Shown here one piece after another: positions 15,265 through 23,571 of a stretch of DNA of 64,000 bases. Below the pieces are notes generated by a model, which saw nothing but the letters and a program-made list of their open reading frames with translations, ran no database searches and was not told where the DNA came from. Every line of letters starts with the position of its first letter. The stretch's first letter is position 1. A program made the position numbers and the translations under genes. Source of the stretch: Clostridiales bacterium VE202-21 (GTDB taxonomy: Bacteria; Bacillota; Clostridia; Lachnospirales; Lachnospiraceae); assembly GCA_000509105.1 (NCBI GenBank), contig BAIF02000111.1, forward strand, positions 1 through 64,000. The letters are read 5' to 3'.

Positions 15265-16262
15265 AGAGTCAGGTTCCTTTTCTGTATTTTGGGCAGGATG
15301 ATACGGACATCAGTTCCGATTCCCTGAGTACTGTATACGTGCAGGCCGTATTCATTGCCGAACAGAAGTTTTATTCTGCGTGCCACATTCTGAAGCGCAA
15401 TACTCTGGCGCTCCTGTTTTCCTGTGGGGGCCGGGGGCCTGGACGGATTTTCAAGAGATTCATTGATCCGATGCAGAATATCGTGCGTCATGCCAATACC
15501 GGTGTCCGAGATATTAATGAACAGAAACCGTTCTGTTGTTTCGATCGAAATCGTAATTTTCCCATTCCCGCTCTTTTTTTCAAGCCCGTGGAAGATTGAA
15601 TTTTCGATGATTGGCTGGAGAGTCAGTTTGGGAATAAGCAGGGTAAGAACCTCGTTTCTGTCATCCGGCCAGATCACATCCATATTGATTTTATCTCCAA
15701 ACCGGTATTTCTGGATGATAAAGTAATTCTCTGTATGATCCAATTCATTCTCCATCGTAGTCAGATTGCCGGTATCGGTAATTGTATAACGGAAAAAGGT
15801 AGCCAGTGCCTCAATGACCGATGAAACGGTTTTCAGTCCCTCGTACAATGTATCGCCCCGCAGGGCTTCCAATGTATTGTACAAAAAATGCGGATTAATC
15901 TGGTTCTGCAGAGCAAGATATTCCGCCTGTTTTTGAGACTTTGCGAAGTCTATTTTCTGATGTTTAAAATCATACATCATGTTCAGCAGCTCTTCCGACA
16001 AAAAGGGTGAAGCAGATGCCAGAAAGGCATCAAAATCTTGCATGGAATTATAATCCCTGGCAGCTTCTTTTAGTATTTTCTGCGGCCTTCGGAGAAAATA
16101 CCAAATATAAACAAATAATGCTATATGGACTGCCGCCAGTAAAAAGAAGAGTGCTGTATAAGAAATATTCCCTGGGATCACTGTCAGACAGATGGCAATG
16201 TCGGATAACACAACCAGAATGACAGAGAGTGTACAAAGTATATGATAATAAGTTTTTTTCAT
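15261..16262 (-). CDS. YesM-type sensor histidine kinase with minimal extracellular part
   Basis: Encodes 333 residues. Two membrane helices (about 10-29 and 35-57) are joined by only about five residues, so there is no extracellular sensor domain. After a helical linker comes the His_kinase domain with H125 in LQNQINPHFLYNTLEAL, N-box PIIENSIFHGLE and G-box DTGIGM. YesM-type kinases normally carry a large extracellular domain and control carbohydrate use. The lack of one suggests that the signal comes through a partner protein. The gene lies between an AraC-type regulator (15 bases upstream) and the pseudo-ATPase (four-base overlap), forming a three-gene operon divergent from the glycyl radical enzyme genes. 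Confidence 0.9.
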   Translation of the reverse strand: MKKTYYHILCTLSVILVVLSDIAICLTVIPGNISYTALFFLLAAVHIALFVYIWYFLRRPQKILKEAARDYNSMQDFDAFLASASPFLSEELLNMMYDFKHQKIDFAKSQKQAEYLALQNQINPHFLYNTLEALRGDTLYEGLKTVSSVIEALATFFRYTITDTGNLTTMENELDHTENYFIIQKYRFGDKINMDVIWPDDRNEVLTLLIPKLTLQPIIENSIFHGLEKKSGNGKITISIETTERFLFINISDTGIGMTHDILHRINESLENPSRPPAPTGKQERQSIALQNVARRIKLLFGNEYGLHVYSTQGIGTDVRIILPKIQKRNLTL

Positions 16263-16277
16263 GATCTCACCCGTATG

Positions 16278-17891
16278 TCAGGAAAAAAGTTTTCGGTAAG
16301 CGGCAGGAGTCATTCCGGTAGTCTTGCGGAAGCACCTTATGAAATATTTCAGGTCATGGAAGCCGGTACGTTCGGATATCTCAATGATTTCCAGATCTGT
16401 CTCTGTGAGCAGGTCTTTGGCGTTCTGGATGCGGACATCTGTCAGGTATTCAATAAAGCTGCTTCCGGTCTCCTTCTTAAAGATATTTGAAAAATAAGAA
16501 GCGTTAAGACCGACTACCTGCCCGATCTGTTCCAGTGTCAGGCTTTGCTCATAATGCCCGTTGATATATTGTTTCGCCATAAGTACAGCTTTGGACTGTG
16601 CTTTCTTCTTATGAGATTTCCAGTCCTGAAGCAAAGCACATTGTTCTTCGGCGAGATAAGAAAACAAATCATAAACAGAAGTAAAGGAAAGAAAGCAGGT
16701 ATTCCATTTATCGGTCAGCTCGTCCGAAGATACATTGATTTTATGCTGATTCAGGCAGAATAAAAAGAGTGTGACAATTTCATTGTATACACGCCGGATG
16801 AACGCACCGGTAACAGCGTCCAGAAGGACAAGCCGATTCGCAAGATCAGACAGAAATTCCTGCAGCTTTTCGTACTGGAATGTCTCGGCATAGCTGAGAT
16901 ACTGGCTTCTGAAAGAGGGTGTGATAAAGTCCGACACATGGCTTTTACATTTCGGTATCCTGGAATAGGAATAAATGGCATCGCTCCCTGAGAGGACTTT
17001 TTCACACAGTGCAGATTCTATCTCCCCAAAACAATCGGTGATTTCTGCAAAAGTGTGCTTAATACTGCTTTGAAGCAGTATAACATGAAGTTCAGGAAAG
17101 ATTTCTTTTAATGACAGCAGGGCTCCCCGGATGCTTTTGGAAGTCTGGTAAATGTGTGACAGCTGTTCTTCATTGTCATTGACAAGGCAATATATGTATC
17201 CGCCGGAAACGGTCATGGAACAGTCATGATACTGACCTGTTTCTGAATCAATGATCCCGGCTGCTTTATTTACCAGAAAATCACTGACAATTGTCCGGCC
17301 ATTCTCATCAGGGGTGTCAAGATAAATGCAAAGCAGAGTAAAAGCAGATTCCTTAAAATTGGTGTAATAAGTCCGGTTGATATCTTCAATGGAATGGAAG
17401 GCCTGTATGATCTGCGGGTTTAAAATCAGATCATTGATGAAATTGGATTTGATGCGTTCCTGAGTCGAATTTAACTCATTTCGGATTGCTTCATCCTGCT
17501 GCCTGTGCGATTCCATTGACTGGTGCTTTTCTACGATTGAGACTAGTGTTGCCTTCAGGTCTTTTTCTTTGATTGGTTTTAATATATAATCAGAAACACC
17601 GTATTGAATCGCACGCTGTGCGTAGTCAAACTGCCCATAACCGCTGATAATAATAAAATGGATCCCGGGATTGAATTCTTTCGCGGCCCGTATCAGGGTA
17701 AGTCCATCACATCCGGGCATTCGGATATCGGTAATGATAATGTCCGGAGAAGTTTCTTTTACCATATCCAGGGCCAGCAGCCCGTCATGGCATATACCTG
17801 CGATATACAGGCCGAGTGACTCCCAGTCAATCAGGCACTGGATCAGTCTGCAGACCTTTTCTTCATCATCTATAATCAGAACTTTTAACAT
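16278..17891 (-). CDS. YesN/AraC-type response regulator
   Basis: Encodes 537 residues. The receiver domain (1-120) has the acidic pair IIDDEE, phospho-acceptor D55 in IIITDIRMPG and Lys in YILKPIKEKD. A long middle region (about 130-420) is typical of YesN proteins and has no named catalytic motif. The C-terminal AraC HTH pair includes LEQIGQVVGLNASYFSNIFKKETG and the final TGFHDLKYFIRCFRKTTGMTPAAYR. It is the first gene of the minus-strand operon and presumably activates the divergent glycyl radical enzyme operon from the 265-base intergenic region. Confidence 0.92.
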   Translation of the reverse strand: MLKVLIIDDEEKVCRLIQCLIDWESLGLYIAGICHDGLLALDMVKETSPDIIITDIRMPGCDGLTLIRAAKEFNPGIHFIIISGYGQFDYAQRAIQYGVSDYILKPIKEKDLKATLVSIVEKHQSMESHRQQDEAIRNELNSTQERIKSNFINDLILNPQIIQAFHSIEDINRTYYTNFKESAFTLLCIYLDTPDENGRTIVSDFLVNKAAGIIDSETGQYHDCSMTVSGGYIYCLVNDNEEQLSHIYQTSKSIRGALLSLKEIFPELHVILLQSSIKHTFAEITDCFGEIESALCEKVLSGSDAIYSYSRIPKCKSHVSDFITPSFRSQYLSYAETFQYEKLQEFLSDLANRLVLLDAVTGAFIRRVYNEIVTLFLFCLNQHKINVSSDELTDKWNTCFLSFTSVYDLFSYLAEEQCALLQDWKSHKKKAQSKAVLMAKQYINGHYEQSLTLEQIGQVVGLNASYFSNIFKKETGSSFIEYLTDVRIQNAKDLLTETDLEIIEISERTGFHDLKYFIRCFRKTTGMTPAAYRKLFS

Positions 17892-18064
17892 ATAATTCCT
17901 CCCCCTTAAATATTCTCTACCAGATTGGAATCAGTATAATGGATTGTACCAGAGATTTCAATAGATGTAGTGAAAAAACACAATTAATAAAAGAAAAAGA
18001 TATCAAAACCATACAAAAGATACAAAAAACTAAAGAAAATCCTCTTTTTACCAAAGATAATGAG

Positions 18065-18093
18065 TTGAAGCAGAATATAATAACAAATATAAT
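18065..18093 (+). promoter_or_regulatory. Promoter of the glycyl radical enzyme operon
   Basis: TTGAAG (18065-18070), a 17-base spacer and TATAAT (18088-18093) lie 64 bases before the enzyme start. Upstream, an A-rich stretch at about 18005-18035 has direct repeats of the type ATACAAAAGATACAAAAAAC, a plausible binding region for the divergent AraC-type regulator. The promoter assignment rests on the hexamers; the regulator site is inference. Confidence 0.6.
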
Positions 18094-18156
18094 AATTGCA
18101 GGAAGAACGATATATCGAGAAACCATAGATGTACATAAAATAACAGGAGGAAATAT

Positions 18157-20397
18157 ATGGAAGAGAACCTTTCGTATCAAATCAGTACGAAGCCAGTGAG
18201 ATCAAAGCGGATTGATGAATTATACAGGTATATTACTTCTTTTGAAAGCGGTATCTGCATAGAGAGAGGAAAATATCTGACAGAATTTTATGAGACAGAA
18301 CCGGATCTGCCGAATGTACTGAAACGGGCACGCGCGATTGAACATGTATTAAAGAATATGAGTATCTACATGATGCCGGGGAGCCTGTTTGCAGGCAACC
18401 AAACCTCCAACCCCCGTTGGGCGCCCATTTTTCCGGAGTTTGAAGTGGAGTGGATGGAGGAGGAATTTATCAAAGGAAATCCATATTTCCCAGATACAAG
18501 ACCGGCAGACAGATACGTTCTGCGCAGGGAAGATATGGATGACATTCGCCATATATGTGATTGGTGGAAGGGCAAAACGCATGTGGACAGGCTTAGAAAC
18601 AGGCTTCCAAAAGAGGCGCTCCTGACCCACTATGAGATAAAAGCTGCAGATATAGGGGCATATTTTCAGGGCGGTGACGGACACTTTGCTACAGCACATG
18701 AATGGCTGATTAACCACGGCCTTGAAGAAATGATTCATCTTGCAGGGCAGGGGCTTGATCATCTGGACTGGAAAAATGATCCCGAAGCAGTTAAGAAAAA
18801 GGATTTTTACGAAGCTGCGATTGTAACGGCCAATTCGGTCATTCATTATGCGGCAAGATATGCAGAGCTTGCAGCCCGGATGGCAGCAAAAGAAGCTGAC
18901 CCGGTCAGGAAAAAGGAATTGGAAGAAATAGCAGAAATGTGCACCCATGTTCCTGCAAAACCGGCCAGAACCTTCAAAGAAGCGCTTCAGTTTATCATTA
19001 TCACCCATATCTGTCTGCATATAGAGGATAATGGTGTAGGAATTTCCTTCGGGCGGTTTGACCAGTTTATGTATCCATTTTATGAAAAAGATATTGCCGA
19101 AGGACGTTTAGAACGGGAACAGGCGGTTGAAATGGTAGAAAACTTTTTCCTGCAGATTTATGCAAGCAACAAAGTAAGAAGCTGGCAGGATACAGATTAT
19201 TTCCGGGGAGTACCGATGTTCCAGAATCTTACGATCGGCGGACAGGATCCGGTGAGAAAATGCGATGCAACGAATGAACTCAGTTACATCTGTTTAGATG
19301 CCATCTACCATACAAGAATACCGCAGCCGTCGCTGACCGTGCGTTTCCATAAAAACACACCTTTTGAATTCAAAATGAAGACAGCAGAAGTGGTGAGGCT
19401 TGGAACAGGGCTTCCGTCTATCTTTAATGATGAGACATATATCCCGGCGCTTCTGAATCGGGGGTATGAGCTGAACGATGCTTATAATTACTGTATCATT
19501 GGATGTGTGGAACCGGGACCGGCAGGGCTTTTGGGAGGCAGAACCGGCGGAGCATGGCTGAACTGTACGAAAGCGCTGGAGATGTCGCTGTATAATGGAA
19601 CGGATCCGAGAACCGGTATCTGCCTCCACCCGAATAAAAACGGAAAAAACCTGGCCTCCTTTGAGAGCTTCGAGGAAGTGAAGGAAGCATATAAGGATCA
19701 GATTCAGTATTATATCAAGATGGAGGCGATTCTGGAAAATACGATTGACCAGCTCTGGGAAGAACATATGAATGAGCCGATGACCTCTGTATTTGGCTGT
19801 CCGACGACGACGCTGGAGCGCGGGAAGACGTTTAAGCAGGGCGGTGCAAAGTATGATTTCACAGGACAGCAGACCATTGGGACCGCTAATATTGCCAATA
19901 GTCTTTATGCGGTTAAGAAACTGATATTTGACGATAAGAGACTGACCGGCGCGCAGCTTAAGCATGCTTTGGAAACCAATTTTCAGGATATGGAGAGCAG
20001 GCCGACAGGCCCGCAGATTCAGGCTCTGTGCAAAGGCGTTGAAAAGTATGGGAATGACATTGATGAAGTAGATGAACTGGCGAGGGAGATGCTTGCGTTT
20101 GTAGCAAATGAGTTATGCTCCTATAAAAACACAAGGTATGGCCGTGGTCCAATTGGAGGCACGCTTCACTGCTCTACGAGCACCGTGTCAAGCAACACTC
20201 CGTTCGGTAAGGTGTGCGGCGCGACTCCGGACGGACGGGAAGCTTACACTGCGGTGGCAGATGGACAGTCCCCGATGAAAGGAACTGATACGAGTGGTCC
20301 TACTGCGGCAATCCGTTCTGTGTCAAAGATTAACAATATATTACTTTCCTGCGGTTCATTGTATAATTTGAAATTTAATCCGTCTGACCTGTATTAG
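18157..20397 (+). CDS. Glycyl radical enzyme core subunit, lacking the glycyl radical domain
   Basis: Encodes 746 residues of a glycyl radical enzyme (GRE). The catalytic thiyl cysteine is C450 in CIIGCVEPGPAG, with E452; the Cys-Val-Glu form is seen in the dehydratase/lyase branch (glycerol, choline, hydroxyproline and isethionate enzymes) and not in pyruvate formate-lyase. Conserved GRE segments continue to INNILLSCGSLYNLKFNPSDLY, where a TAG stop replaces the usual linker into the radical domain. That domain is encoded separately 69 bases later. Core plus small subunit total 829 residues, a normal GRE length. AGGAGGAAATAT precedes the ATG. No shell protein, aldehyde dehydrogenase or other product-specific gene is near, so the substrate remains open. 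Confidence 0.92.
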   Translation: MEENLSYQISTKPVRSKRIDELYRYITSFESGICIERGKYLTEFYETEPDLPNVLKRARAIEHVLKNMSIYMMPGSLFAGNQTSNPRWAPIFPEFEVEWMEEEFIKGNPYFPDTRPADRYVLRREDMDDIRHICDWWKGKTHVDRLRNRLPKEALLTHYEIKAADIGAYFQGGDGHFATAHEWLINHGLEEMIHLAGQGLDHLDWKNDPEAVKKKDFYEAAIVTANSVIHYAARYAELAARMAAKEADPVRKKELEEIAEMCTHVPAKPARTFKEALQFIIITHICLHIEDNGVGISFGRFDQFMYPFYEKDIAEGRLEREQAVEMVENFFLQIYASNKVRSWQDTDYFRGVPMFQNLTIGGQDPVRKCDATNELSYICLDAIYHTRIPQPSLTVRFHKNTPFEFKMKTAEVVRLGTGLPSIFNDETYIPALLNRGYELNDAYNYCIIGCVEPGPAGLLGGRTGGAWLNCTKALEMSLYNGTDPRTGICLHPNKNGKNLASFESFEEVKEAYKDQIQYYIKMEAILENTIDQLWEEHMNEPMTSVFGCPTTTLERGKTFKQGGAKYDFTGQQTIGTANIANSLYAVKKLIFDDKRLTGAQLKHALETNFQDMESRPTGPQIQALCKGVEKYGNDIDEVDELAREMLAFVANELCSYKNTRYGRGPIGGTLHCSTSTVSSNTPFGKVCGATPDGREAYTAVADGQSPMKGTDTSGPTAAIRSVSKINNILLSCGSLYNLKFNPSDLY

Positions 20398-20466
20398 TAT
20401 TCCAAAAGGCCGGATAGAGGTCTTGCTGAATTTAAATGCAGGTTGGAAAATGTGAGGAGGTGTATT

Positions 20467-20718
20467 ATGGAAAGGGTAGTAAAAAATGACGGACTCAGAA
20501 GATTTGTAAGTCTGATAGACGAATATTTTGCTTCCGGCGGTGCACAGATGCAGTTTAATATCGTGAGCAGAGATACCTTGCTTGCAGCCCAGAAGAATCC
20601 GCAGGAATATGCAGACCTGCTTGTACGTGTAGCAGGATACAGCGCGTATTTTACACAGCTGTCAAGGGATGTCCAGCAAGATATTATCGAAAGAACTGAA
20701 GAAAAATTATACCCGTAG
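20467..20718 (+). CDS. Stand-alone glycyl radical domain subunit
   Basis: Encodes 83 residues equal to the C-terminal domain of a GRE. The segment VKNDGLRRFVSLIDEYF aligns with the linker helix; QFNIVSRDTLLAAQKNPQEY precedes the radical loop RVAGYSAYF with G57 as the radical-bearing glycine, and the end QQDIIERTEE matches family C-termini. AGGAGG (20455-20460) lies six bases before ATG 20467, so it is independently translated. It is in the same frame as the core gene, and the 23 codons between contain no further stop. E. coli YfiD/GrcA is a known separate glycyl radical protein, but it repairs an otherwise complete enzyme; here the core has no radical domain of its own. The downstream REP-like repeat begins within its last codons. 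Confidence 0.93.
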   Translation: MERVVKNDGLRRFVSLIDEYFASGGAQMQFNIVSRDTLLAAQKNPQEYADLLVRVAGYSAYFTQLSRDVQQDIIERTEEKLYP

Positions 20719-20812
20719 CACCCCGCAACACATGCCCTGCGGGCGGATTTGCAGCAAAGCTGCAGAATAATGTATACCCAAGGGCACCCCGTAACATATG
20801 CCCTGCGGGCGG
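20707..20812. repeat. Interspersed REP-like repeat, copy B
   Basis: Two units (20707-20746 and 20770-20812) of the GCACCCCGTAAC...CATGCCCTGCGGGCGG type flank the hairpin GCAGC-AAA-GCTGC (about 20751-20765). It is the same arrangement as at 9104-9212. The left unit includes the last codons and stop of the radical-domain gene, which may therefore have acquired its C-terminal residues (LYP) from the repeat. The right unit ends 26 bases before the binding-protein gene. Confidence 0.75.
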
Positions 20813-20837
20813 AGAAGAAGAATGGGAGGAAAAAGAG

Positions 20838-21947
20838 ATGAAAAAAAGGATAATGAGTATATTTATGTGTATATGCGTAATGGGGACTTTAGCAGCCTGT
20901 CAGCCGGCAAGCCAGAAAAAGAGTACAGAGACAAAAAGTACACAGGCAAGTAATGCAACAGGAGAAAGCTTCTCACCAACTAATGAAATGCTGAATACGC
21001 TGCCGGAAGAGCCGATTGGAGAAGAAAATGAATTCGAAGGATTGCAGATTGCGCTTTCTCAAAGAAATATTGCAGGCTCGGAATGGTATGAACAGCTTGT
21101 AAGGGTGGCACAGCTAGAAGCGGAGCACTTAGGCGTGAAACTGACCGTATACGATGGGGAAGATGATATTACAAAACAGATGGGTGATATTGAAACTGCG
21201 GTAAATATGAAAATGGACGCAATTATTGTAAATCCGAAGGATTCATCAGGGCTTCTTCCTGCAATCGAGAAAGTACATAATGCAGGAATACCGCTGACAG
21301 TCGTAAACAGTGCAATGAGTGAAGAGGCGGCGCCTTTTACATTTGTCTCCGCTGATGTAGAGAACAGCGGATATCAGGGCGGCTTTGAACTGGCAAAGGC
21401 ATTTGACGAAAAATATGGATGGAAGGATTCTGTAAAAGCACTTGTACTATCCGCGGCAGCGCAGGAAAAAGAGTCTGATTTGAGAAGATGGGGGCAGATC
21501 AACGGCTACAATGACTATATGCTCGAAAAGTATGGAAAATCAAATCTGGATATTGTTGCATACCAGTACTATAACTGGCAGCCAGAGCCCGCAATGACAG
21601 TGACAACAGATGTTCTGCAGGCAAATCCAGATCTGGACATTATTTTCAGTGCATGTGACGGCGGATGCCAGGGAGTTGTATCTGCAATAGAGTCGGCCGG
21701 CAAGACTGGGAAGATTATGATCACATCAATTGATGGAAGAAAATCGGTCCTGAAATGGATTAAAGACGGTGACAAAGGGGTTGCGTCAACCGTATCCAAC
21801 GACCCGAGAATTATGGGAAAATGGGCGGTATACCTTGCTGCACAGCAGGCATCCGGTGTCACTACGCCGGCGACGTTTAACGTACCGAATACATGTTATA
21901 CGAAGAGTAATGTGGACGATGTTTACGATCCGGACTCCACATATTAA
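20838..21947 (+). CDS. Sugar-type ABC importer substrate-binding lipoprotein
   Basis: Encodes 369 residues. A lipoprotein signal with lipobox LAAC places the anchor at C21, followed by a Ser/Thr/Lys-rich linker. The mature part is a periplasmic-binding-protein fold of the ribose/galactose type (Peripla_BP_4), with IAGSEWYEQLVRVAQLEAEHLG, MKMDAIIVNPKDSSGLLPAIEK and IIFSACDGGCQGVVSAIE. It captures the importer's substrate outside the cell, probably a sugar, polyol or small polar compound. A terminator-like hairpin follows it, which would raise its level relative to the ATPase and permease, as is usual in such operons. Confidence 0.9.
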   Translation: MKKRIMSIFMCICVMGTLAACQPASQKKSTETKSTQASNATGESFSPTNEMLNTLPEEPIGEENEFEGLQIALSQRNIAGSEWYEQLVRVAQLEAEHLGVKLTVYDGEDDITKQMGDIETAVNMKMDAIIVNPKDSSGLLPAIEKVHNAGIPLTVVNSAMSEEAAPFTFVSADVENSGYQGGFELAKAFDEKYGWKDSVKALVLSAAAQEKESDLRRWGQINGYNDYMLEKYGKSNLDIVAYQYYNWQPEPAMTVTTDVLQANPDLDIIFSACDGGCQGVVSAIESAGKTGKIMITSIDGRKSVLKWIKDGDKGVASTVSNDPRIMGKWAVYLAAQQASGVTTPATFNVPNTCYTKSNVDDVYDPDSTY

Positions 21948-21951
21948 AAGG

Positions 21952-21977
21952 AAAAGGCCGCCAAAGGGCGGTCTTTT
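21952..21977 (+). terminator. Terminator-like hairpin between binding protein and ATPase genes
   Basis: AAAAGGCCGCC (21952-21962) pairs with GGCGGTCTTTT (21967-21977) around a short loop, with one G-U pair and a short T-run inside the arm. Genes on both sides have the same direction and function, so it probably acts as a partial terminator or RNA-end stabiliser and not as the end of the operon. Confidence 0.7.
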
Positions 21978-22026
21978 ACCTTATCAAAGGATTTGCCTTT
22001 AAGTAAAGGGAAAGAGGTGGTTAGGT

Positions 22027-23553
22027 ATGGGATTTGCAGTTGAAATGAGACATATAACAAAGGCATTCTCCGGAGTGAAAGCAATAGATGATGTTTCCCT
22101 TCAAATCGAGGAAGGGGACATTCATGCACTGATCGGCGAGAACGGTGCAGGGAAATCTACGCTGATGAATGTATTAAGCGGAAGCTTTTCACATCATACA
22201 TATGAGGGAGATGTTCTTGTGGGAGGGAAGCAGGTGAAGCTTTTAAGTCCTGATGATGCGAACAGGGCGGGAATTGTCATGGTACATCAGGAATTGGCAA
22301 TGATCCCTGAGATCAGTGTTGCTGAGAACGTATTTCTGGGGCATATGCCGCGAAATCATACGGGGATTGACTGGAAAACCGTCTTTAAAAAAGCGGAAGA
22401 TGCATTAAAGCGGCTGTCACTGGACATTGATGTGAAATCAAAGGTAAAGTATTTAAGCGTTGGCCAGCAGCAGCTGGTTGAAATTGCCAAGGCGATTATG
22501 ATGGGCGGAAGGGTACTGATTCTGGATGAACCGACAGCCCCGCTTACAGACCGTGAGACAGAGACCCTGTTCCGAATCCTGAAGGAACTGAAAAATGAGG
22601 GAATTACGATCATCTATATCAGCCACAGGCTGGAGGAGATTTTTAAACTTACGGATTCTGTTTCGGTCATGAGAGACGGGAAAATGATTGTGACGAAAAA
22701 GACAGGCGAACTGACAACAGATCGGCTTGTGTCTTATATGATTGGCCGGGAATTAAAGAATATGTATCCTGATATAGAGACAGAAAAGGGCGATGTTATT
22801 CTGGAGATTCTGGACTACAGCGTGCCTCATCCGGAATATGACGGGAAACATATCGTAAACCATGTCAGCATGGAATTCAGAAGAGGGGAAATTGTAGGAA
22901 TCTCGGGGCTTTTGGGGGCCGGACGGACGGAGCTTATGATGGCGGTGACAGGCGGCTACAGAATTACAGGAAAAGGGAAGTTAAAACTGGATGGTAAGGA
23001 GATACTCTTTAAATGTCCAAAAGAGGCGATCCGATCCGGTATCGGATTCGTAACAGAGGACCGAAAAGGGAACGGGTTGATTGTAGATAAATCCCTGTGT
23101 TTTAATTTAACTCTTGCAGCGCTGGATAAAATCCGCACAAGACGTATGCTGAATCAAAAGAAAGAGAGCTCCCTTACAGAGAAGTTTATCAAAGATCTGG
23201 GGATCAAGTCGGCAGGCATGCATAATCCGGTCAAAAGCTTAAGTGGAGGCAATCAGCAAAAAGTCGTATTGGCAAAATGGCTGGCGACAGACCCCAGGAT
23301 CTTAATATTGGACGAGCCGACACGCGGGGTTGACGTGGGCGCAAAATTTGAGATTTACACAATTATGAAGGAACTGGCAAAAGCCGGAGTGGCTATTATT
23401 ATGATCTCTTCCGACCTGCCTGAAGTAATCGGTATGAGCGACCGCGTCTATATCATGAGCGAAGGGAACCTGACAGGGGAGCTGAAAAAAGAAATGCTGA
23501 CAGAAGAAAACATTATGAAATATGCAACCAACACTGTGAATGAGCAGAGATAG
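22027..23553 (+). CDS. Sugar ABC importer ATPase (RbsA/MglA type)
   Basis: Encodes 508 residues with two nucleotide-binding halves. Half one has Walker A GENGAGKSTLMN, signature LSVGQQQLVEIAKA and Walker B LILDEPTAPLT. Half two has the family's usual altered P-loop GLLGAGRTELM, signature LSGGNQQKVVLAKWL and Walker B LILDEPTRGVD. It energises import through the permease encoded next. All motifs are intact, a clear contrast with the divergent pseudo-ATPase of the same fold at 13864. AAAGAGGTGGTTAGGT precedes the ATG. Confidence 0.95.
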   Translation: MGFAVEMRHITKAFSGVKAIDDVSLQIEEGDIHALIGENGAGKSTLMNVLSGSFSHHTYEGDVLVGGKQVKLLSPDDANRAGIVMVHQELAMIPEISVAENVFLGHMPRNHTGIDWKTVFKKAEDALKRLSLDIDVKSKVKYLSVGQQQLVEIAKAIMMGGRVLILDEPTAPLTDRETETLFRILKELKNEGITIIYISHRLEEIFKLTDSVSVMRDGKMIVTKKTGELTTDRLVSYMIGRELKNMYPDIETEKGDVILEILDYSVPHPEYDGKHIVNHVSMEFRRGEIVGISGLLGAGRTELMMAVTGGYRITGKGKLKLDGKEILFKCPKEAIRSGIGFVTEDRKGNGLIVDKSLCFNLTLAALDKIRTRRMLNQKKESSLTEKFIKDLGIKSAGMHNPVKSLSGGNQQKVVLAKWLATDPRILILDEPTRGVDVGAKFEIYTIMKELAKAGVAIIMISSDLPEVIGMSDRVYIMSEGNLTGELKKEMLTEENIMKYATNTVNEQR

Positions 23554-23571
23554 GTGAGGAGGAATCAAAAA

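Noticed and set aside
18349..19020. Long reverse-strand frame (223 codons) within the glycyl radical enzyme gene
   Set aside because: It lies opposite a strongly conserved gene, and its translation shows no domain pattern.
20395..20397. TAG inside the glycyl radical enzyme as a pyrrolysine codon or a sequencing error
   Set aside because: A 69-base non-homologous segment with a correctly spaced AGGAGG and ATG follows, which neither a base error nor a single recoded residue explains; nothing in the window suggests pyrrolysine machinery.
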